Shown here: positions 58,401 to 64,000 of the stretch, piece by piece
Layout: each line of letters begins with the position of its first letter
How positions within the stretch are numbered: the first letter of the stretch is position 1
Source of the DNA: Nemertoderma westbladi
Taxonomy: Eukaryota > Xenacoelomorpha > Nemertodermatida > Nemertodermatidae
Direction: 5' to 3'
DNA: 64,000 bases
Assembly: GCA_032718475.1 (NCBI GenBank)
Contig: JAUCBJ010009041.1
Span: 62,001 to 126,000, forward strand
Translations under genes and position numbers: made by a program
Notes under the pieces: model-generated
What the model saw: only the letters and a program-made list of their open reading frames with translations
What the model was told of the DNA's origin: nothing
Database searches by the model: none

Positions 58401-61400
58401 GTTATGGGTGAAGGGTGAATGAGTGGTTTCATATTATTATAACTTTTTGTTGGGCACAGCTTTTGCAAAGTCGGCGATGACGTCCAGGTGGGATCAATTA
58501 TAGGTAATAGTTAGAGTAAAATCTAACAGTAGCTATAATCGCTATGCTGCTTTGCAACTACATTAAGAATGCTACTAGAACTCTCTATCACCCATGATAT
58601 TCACAAGATTATTCGCATCTTCAAAGTAGATGTCCTATAAGAAGCGTCTCAAGAAAGTCATGGGCTGCCCACAGCTCAACCATTCATACATGCTGAAGAT
58701 TAATAATAATGAATGGGAGAATCTTTTAGGCTCGTTAAGCCAAGGAATGCCTGTTCACCACCATGGGAGATCTTTCACAGTAAACCCTTCCACTCTGTTT
58801 CCTAAAGGAATGCCTGTTCACCACCATGGGTGATCTTCCACAGTATACCCTTCCACTCTGTTTCCTAAAGGAATGCCTGTTCACCACCATGGGTGAACTT
58901 CCACAATAAACCCTTCCACTCTGTTTCCTAAAGGAATGCCTGTTCACCACCATGGGAGAACTTCCACAGTAAACCCTTCCACTCTGTTTCCCAAGTGCAA
59001 GTTGCCTTGGTTCCCATTTTTCGACCACTGAAGGATGAAACCAGCCAGGAGGGTTGGGCTAGTCTGCAGCATTTAAAGCACTGTGCCCAAACAGTGTTGC
59101 CCCATATAGGGATCGAACCAGAGCTTCCTAATAGGTAACCAAGGCATGTCAGCACAAGACCATGATGCTGCTTATTAAGATTAATAATAATAACAGCCAG
59201 ATGTCTGTTTTCTTTGTTGAAAAAAGAAAAGTGATACTATTATTACCTGGCCAATTCAACCACGTAACGGGCCTCGAATGTATTCTTATGACTCCAGTTG
59301 TCCTGCAGTTCCTCTTCTGGCTGACGATGATCAATAAAGTACAAACTCTTCGCCACGCCTCTGACTTTGGGAAGATTGAGAACCGATTCGTGGTTCTTTA
59401 GACTCGGGTAAATGTGGTTCATTAGAGTGGCGATTTCGGGACACATTCTATGTTGTAGTTCCAAAGATTCATTCTAAAATTAACAGATGAAAAATATAAT
59501 CCTCAGCATTCAGCAACCCATTCAGCCCACGTTTCTCAGAATAACCCAAATGATAATAAAATAATTTAACAAAGTTCTTAGTAGGCATACCCTTACATAA
59601 ATTAAAGTACCAGAAAATATTTTTGTTTGCATTTAAGAAAACTGGACCAACCTTAAATCCATTCTTAATGAGTCTCTCAAACAAACTAATATCAAGATTA
59701 TATTCTCTCGACAACTCATATACATTAGTTGAAGGCCTCAACTGTTGATGATCCCCTATGAGTATTAGCTGTTCGCATCTTCGAGTTATAGCTGTTACTA
59801 TGTGAGCTTCTAAAACCTCGGCAGCTTCTTCTACAACTATAATTCGTGGACCAATACTATGGAGAATATCGCGGTATCTAAATATACAATTCAATTCCAG
59901 TGAGTATTTCTGAATATTACAGTTCGAGGTGGGCATTTTTTAGATTCCTCAATTTTTGAGGTTCGAGGTGGCGCTTATGTTTTAGATTTGATCTGATCGA
60001 GCTTTTGACTTTTACAGTTCTATTGACTTTAGTTTATTGTTTTGGTTAGAATAACGTGCCACTGAAACTGCTCCTCTCCCTAATTTATAATTTAGCATTA
60101 AGGAAAGATATTAATTAGAAGAGATTGGTACCGGTAGGCCTACACCATGGACATTACAGTTTTTTTGATACATTTTGTTAACATTCGGGCAAACCATTTA
60201 CATTTTAAAGCTCCATAAATAATTCCAAAGAAAGATTATATTATCATTATTTTCGTCATGATACAACAATTGCACAATAAATCTGCAGGTAGGCCTACAT
60301 GTTGTACATACAGTACTTTTTGCAAAGTTTAAGTTTTTATATAAGTTGCTTTTGTTTGCAAAGTAGACCAAGATTTTTTGCTGCAATTTCTGGCCATGGT
60401 TCAACATCGGCCGCCACAGGAGACAAAGTGAGCTTGTTGGGGCTGAACGCCGGCCGCCACGGGAGATAAAGTGAGCTTGCCAGGGCTGAACGCCGGCCGC
60501 CGCGGAAGACAAAGTGAGCTGGCCAGGGCTGAACGCCGGCCGCCACGGGAGACAAAGTGAGCTGGCCAGAGCTGAACGCCGGCCGCAACGGGAGACAAAG
60601 TGAGATTGCCAGGGCTGAACGCCGGCCGCCACAGGAGACAAAATGAGCTGGCTGGGGCTGAACGCCGGCCGCCATGGGAGACAAAGTGAGCTGGCCAGCG
60701 TTGAACATGGCCGCCACCAGGAGACAAAGTGAGCTGGCCAGAGCTGAACGCCGGCCGCCATGGGAAACAAAGAGATATTGCAAGGGTTGAACGCCAGCCG
60801 CCACAGGAGAATTGCAAGGGTTGAACGCCAGCCGCCACAGGAGACAAGTGAGCTAGCCATGGTTGAACGCCGGACGCCACGCGAGACAAAGTGAGATGAC
60901 CAGAGCTGAACGCCGGCAGCCACGGGAGATAAAGTGAGCTGGCCAGGGTTGAACGCCAGCTGCTACGGGAGAAAAGTGGGCTGGCCAGACCTGAACGCTG
61001 GCCGCCACGGGAGACAAAGTGACATTGCCAGGGCTGAACGCCAGCCACCACAGGAGACAAAGTGAGCTGGCCAGGGTTGAACGCCGGCCGCCACGGGAGA
61101 CAAAGTGAGATGGCCAGAGCTGAACGCCGGCCACCCCAGGAGACAAAGTGAGCTGGCCAGGGTTGAACGCCGGCAGCCACGGGAGATAAAGTGAGCTGGC
61201 CAGGGCTGAATGTCATTCGCCACAGGAGACAAAGTGAGCTGGCCAGGGCTGAACGGCCGCCACAGCAGACAAAGTGAGCTGGCCAGGGCTGAACGGTCGC
61301 CACGGGAGACAAAGTGAGCTGGCCAGGGCTGAATGGCCGCAATGGGAGACAAAGTGAGATGGCTGGGGCTGAACGCCGGCCGCCATGGGAGACAAAGTGA

Positions 61401-63802
61401 GCTGGCCAGAGCTGAACGCCGGGCCACCACGGGAGACAAAGTGAGCTGGCCAGGGCTGAATGGCCGCCACGGGAGACAAAGTGAGCTGGCCAGGGTTGAA
61501 CGCCGGCCGCCATGGGAGACAAAGTGAGCTGGCCAGGGCTGAACGCCGGGCCACCACGGGAGACAAAGTGAGCTGGCCAGAGCTGAACGCCGGCCACCAC
61601 GGGAGACAAAGTGAGATTGCCAGGGCTGAACGCCGGCCGCCACCGGAGACAAAATGAGCTGGCTGGGGCTGAACGCCGGCCGCCATGGGAGACAAAGTGA
61701 GCTGGCCAGGGTTGAACATCGGCCGCCACAGGAGACAAAGTGAGCTGGCTAGAGCTGAACGCCGGCCGCCATGGGAAACAAAGAGATATTGCAAGGGTTG
61801 AACGCCAGCCGCCACAGGAGACAAGTGAGCTAGCCATGGTTGAACGCCGGACGCCACGCGAGACAAAGTGAGATGACCAGAGCTGAACGCCGGCAGCCAC
61901 GGGAGATAAAGTGAGCTGGCCAGGGTTGAACGCCAGCTGCTACGGGAGACAAAGTGAGCTGGCCAGACCTGAACGCCGGCCGCCACGGGAGACAAAGTGA
62001 GATTGCCAGGGCTGAACGCCAGCCACCACAAGAGACAAAGTGAGCTGGCCAGGGTTGAACGCCGGCCGCCACGGGAGACAAAGTGAGATGGCCAGAGCTG
62101 AACGCCGGCCACCCCAGGAGACAAAGTGAGCTGGCCAGGGTTGAACGCCGGCAGCCACGGGAGATAAAGTGAGCTGGCCAGGGCTGAATGTCATTCGCCA
62201 CAGGAGACAAAGTGAGCTGGCCAGGGCTGAACGGCCGCCACAGCAGACAAAGTGAGCTGGCCAGGGCTGAACGGTCGCCACGGGAGACAAAGTGAGCTGG
62301 CCAGGGCTGAATGGCCGCAATGGGAGACAAAGTGAGATGGCTGGGGCTGAACGCCGGCCGCCATGGGAGACAAAGTGAGCTGGCCAGAGCTGAATGCCGG
62401 GCCACCACGGGAGACAAAGTGAGCTGGCCAGGGCTGAATGGCCGCCACGGGAGACAAAGTGAGCTGGCCAGGGTTGAACGCCGGCCGCCATGGGAGACAA
62501 AGTGAGCTGGCCAGAGCTGAACGCCGGGCCACCACGGGAGACAAAGTGAGCTGGCCAGAGCTGAACGCCGGCCACCACGGGAGACAAAGTGAGATTGCCA
62601 GGGCTGAACGCCGGCCGCCACAGGAGACAAAATGAGCTGGCTGGGGCTGAACGCCGGCCGCCATGGGAGACAAAGAGAGCTGGCCAGGGTTGAACATCGG
62701 CCGCCACAGGAGACAAGTGAGCTAGCCATGGTTGAACGCCGGACGCCACGCGAGACAAAGTGAGATGACCAGAGCTGAACGCCGGACGCCACGGGAGACA
62801 AAGTGACCTGGCCAGAGCTGAACAGCCGCCACAGGATATAAAGTGAGCTGGCCAGGGCTGAACGGCCGCCATGGGAGACAAAGTGAGCTGGCCAGGGCTG
62901 AGCGGCCGCCATGGGAGACAAAGTGAGCTGGCCATGGCTGAACGGCCGCCACGGGAGACAAAGAGAGCTGGCCAGGGCTGAACGGCCGCCACGGGAGACA
63001 AAGAGAGCAGACCAGGGCTGAACGGTCGACACAGGAGACAAAGTGAGATGGCCAGGGCTGAATGGCCGCCACAGGAGACAAAGTGAGCTGGCCAGGGTTG
63101 AACGGCCGCCACGGGAGACAAAGTGAGCTGGAGAGGGCTGAACGCCGGCCACCTCGGGAGACAAAATGAGCTGGTCAGGCCTGAACGGTTGCAACGGGAG
63201 GCAAAGTGACCTGGCCAGGGCTGAACGGCCGCCACAGGAAACAAAGTGAGCTGGCCAGGGCTGAACGGCCGCCACGGGAGATGGCCAGTGCTGAACGGCC
63301 ACCACGGGAGACAAAGTGAGCTGGCCAGGGTTGTCATTCAAGATTGACTCAAAACATAGACCTGGCAAGGAGGTGCGTACCCTGGAGACGACCCCCCGCC
63401 CACGCACACCCCAGATAACATTTAAAAATAGAAACATTTTGTAAAATAGCTAAACTAACGAATACTCTTCGATATTTCTACAATACTGATCAATACTATT
63501 GTGGCATTATCATTGCAGTGAAGAAAATAAAGTGAAAAAGAAAATATAGAGAAAATATTGTAACTTATTAAAGATCTTATTTACATATTAAATATTAATT
63601 AACATTTAATAATTATTCTAGTTATTAGAAGACTCACCGAGCTGCACCAGTGGTTGTCATGGCAATTATAGAAGCATTTGCCATAATTTCCTTATGTTCC
63701 TGCATTTGGACTTCTGCTTTTTGTTTCGCGAGGTTGTTATATTCGGTTTCAAGGTCTTCGAGTTTCTCAAGTTCTGGAGTTCGCAACTTTCCCAACCAAT
63801 AC
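52425..63802 (-). CDS. ZNFX1: ZNFX1, NFX1-type zinc finger helicase, last four exons
   Basis: ZNFX1 is a superfamily 1 RNA helicase with NF-X1 zinc fingers. In vertebrates it acts in antiviral RNA sensing, and its nematode orthologue in small-RNA inheritance. Four exons join in phase on the minus strand: 63802-63638, 59877-59652, 59473-59247 and 54882-52425, encoding about 1,024 residues to the stop. Helicase motifs appear in order: AMTTTGAAR (end of the first exon), [10 protein letters not shown] (motif II), GDHQQLRP (III), QHRMCPEI (IV), [15 protein letters not shown] (V) and VALSRAK (VI). A long run of CGH-containing NF-X1 fingers follows. A helical segment comes next, and the C-terminus is an RZ-type finger ([19 protein letters not shown]). 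Donors are CG|GTGAGT, AAG|GTTGGT and AG|GTAATA. The N-terminus and Walker A lie beyond the window. No stop or frameshift is seen. Confidence 0.95.
54883..55279. other. ZNFX1 intron sequence outside the foldback element
   Basis: This is the intron part between the last ZNFX1 exon and the left end of the foldback element. The short plus frames here have no recognisable features. Confidence 0.5.
55340..55412 (+). promoter_or_regulatory. tRNA-like RNA polymerase III promoter in the left arm
   Basis: A box tggtctagtgg at 55347-55357 and B box ggttcgatccc at 55390-55400 have tRNA-like spacing. The flanks do not form an acceptor stem, so it is not a functional tRNA gene. The mirror copy is at about 59098-59172 on the minus strand. 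Confidence 0.75.
55525..58035. repeat. 63-bp tandem repeat, about 40 copies (left arm)
   Basis: The unit contains gtggaagggtttactgtgga, agatcacccatggtggtgaa and caggcattcctttaggaaac, followed by aga. Copies differ by scattered substitutions (ggattggttt, gtaaacagac, gagttgaagg) and a few small indels near 56340, 57435 and 57635. Being 21 codons long it opens false reading frames. Confidence 0.97.
58738..58998. repeat. 63-bp tandem repeat, four copies (right arm, inverted)
   Basis: This is the inverted equivalent of the left-arm array (ttcctaaaggaatgcctgtt then caccaccatggg), with only about four units. Confidence 0.95.
59098..59172 (-). promoter_or_regulatory. tRNA-like RNA polymerase III promoter in the right arm
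   Basis: On the minus strand there is a B box ggttcgatccc and a slightly decayed A box (tggtcttgtgct), mirroring 55340-55412. Confidence 0.65.
59878..60404. other. ZNFX1 intron, unique part with one dispersed repeat
   Basis: AT-rich intron sequence between the helicase exon and the 43-bp array. It carries the dispersed repeat at 60032-60118. No exon is seen. Confidence 0.5.
60032..60118 (+). repeat. Copy of the dispersed ~90-bp repeat
   Basis: It contains gtttattgttttggttagaa, taacgtgccactgaaactgc and tcctctccctaattt, matching the 43412 copy in reverse orientation. Confidence 0.65.
60405..63330. repeat. 43-bp minisatellite with 978-bp higher-order repeat, in a ZNFX1 intron
   Basis: The unit contains gccggccgccacgggagaca, aagtgagctggccagggctg and aac, with a shorter form lacking one cgcc. 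About 70 copies run through the intron. Blocks recur at higher order: agctagccatggttgaacgc occurs at 60851, 61828 and 62720, and other landmarks repeat at 978 bp. The array is GC-rich in an AT-rich intron. The long minus-strand frames, up to 535 codons, are products of the repeat and are not called. Confidence 0.96.
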
Positions 63803-63840
63803 CTACAGATTATATTAACTAAATTTATGTGTATTACTTA

Positions 63841-64000
63841 TTAAAAAGCAGAAGCATTAAAAGCATGTCCAATAATAAAGCGAGTGGATTAGATGAAATC
63901 CCAGCGGAGGTATGGATAACCGGAGTGCTAAACAGACCATTATTGAATGTTTGCAACCGGATGTTAAAAGGGGAAAAGCCACCACCAATTTGGACTAAAG
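63841..64000 (+). mobile_element. Non-LTR retrotransposon reverse transcriptase fragment, runs off the right edge
   Basis: The plus frame reads KSMSNNKASGLDEIPAEVW and then LLNVCNRMLKGEKPPPIW. These match the opening of non-LTR reverse transcriptases (the K-A-G-x-D-x-I-P-x-E signature before the catalytic motifs). The part before residue KS is out of frame or missing. It lies upstream of the first visible ZNFX1 exon, in the opposite orientation, presumably in an intron. Confidence 0.8.

Larger units (their letters stand above)
55280..59219. mobile_element. Foldback transposon-like element, 3.9 kb, in a ZNFX1 intron
   Basis: The ends are inverted copies. Both read inward as caacaaag, acagacatctggctgttatt, attaat, agcagca-atggtct, then a tRNA-like promoter, then ttgggcacagtgctttaaat and ccttcagtggtcga. 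Next comes a 63-bp tandem repeat, then cattccttggcttaacgagc, then retrotransposon-tail sequence near the centre. The unpaired centre is about 58365-58520. The left arm (about 3.1 kb) is far longer than the right (about 0.7 kb), mainly because it holds about 40 copies of the 63-bp unit against four. No transposase is present. The right end is only 27 bp from a ZNFX1 splice donor. This arrangement matches the foldback class. Confidence 0.85.

Noticed and set aside
60198-63437. Minus-strand frames of up to 535 codons in the 43-bp array
   Set aside because: They arise from the repeat, overlap one another in different frames, and lie in a ZNFX1 intron.
63650-63844. Plus-strand 64-aa frame at the right end
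   Set aside because: It is the complementary frame of the ZNFX1 helicase exon at 63638-63802.

Overview
The window is nuclear DNA of a metazoan, probably a marine invertebrate. Spliced genes with GT-AG introns encode animal proteins (a heat shock factor, ZNFX1, TMEM209, an ankyrin relative). The non-coding DNA is AT-rich, full of tandem arrays, inverted-repeat elements and retrotransposon debris, and dotted with short palindromes such as AGGCCT and ACCGGT. I cannot fix the phylum from the sequence alone.

Layout. 1-13.37 kb is an unbroken array of two related 21-bp monomers, duplicated internally with an offset of 6,120 bp, and it runs off the left edge. 14.1-17.9 kb (minus) holds four exons of a heat shock factor gene: a long N-terminal extension, the DNA-binding domain over three exons, an in-frame 42-bp repeat in the linker, and the first coiled-coil exon. 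Its next exon is not visible, so the 21-bp array probably lies in its intron. 18-25 kb has no host gene that I can support. It holds two elements with terminal inverted repeats, a tRNA-derived SINE, a two-copy direct repeat and the 3' end of a non-LTR retrotransposon.

25.6-34.9 kb is an endogenous virus-like or selfish element built around a protein-primed family B DNA polymerase. The polymerase frame carries one in-frame stop. Around it are a 355-aa protein gene with a truncated paralogue downstream, small unknown ORFs, an opposite-strand 198-aa ORF, a 162-bp palindrome and a recurring TATA-like box.

36.6-48.7 kb carries three intronless genes: TMEM209 (minus), a fatty acid hydroxylase/sterol desaturase superfamily enzyme (plus), and an ankyrin-repeat gene (plus) that looks like a truncated retrocopy of a canonical ankyrin. 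Between them lie hairpins and palindromic repeats. 49.4-51.4 kb has a 14-bp and a hexanucleotide array.

52.4-63.8 kb (minus) holds the last four exons of ZNFX1, from the superfamily 1 helicase core through the NF-X1 zinc fingers to the C-terminal RZ-type finger. One ZNFX1 intron is filled by a 3.9-kb foldback element whose arms carry a 63-bp tandem repeat. The next is filled by a 43-bp tandem array with a 978-bp higher-order repeat. The window ends inside a non-LTR reverse transcriptase fragment.

The host genes do not form a pathway. The common theme is that genes are interspersed with, and have introns swollen by, tandem and inverted repeats.
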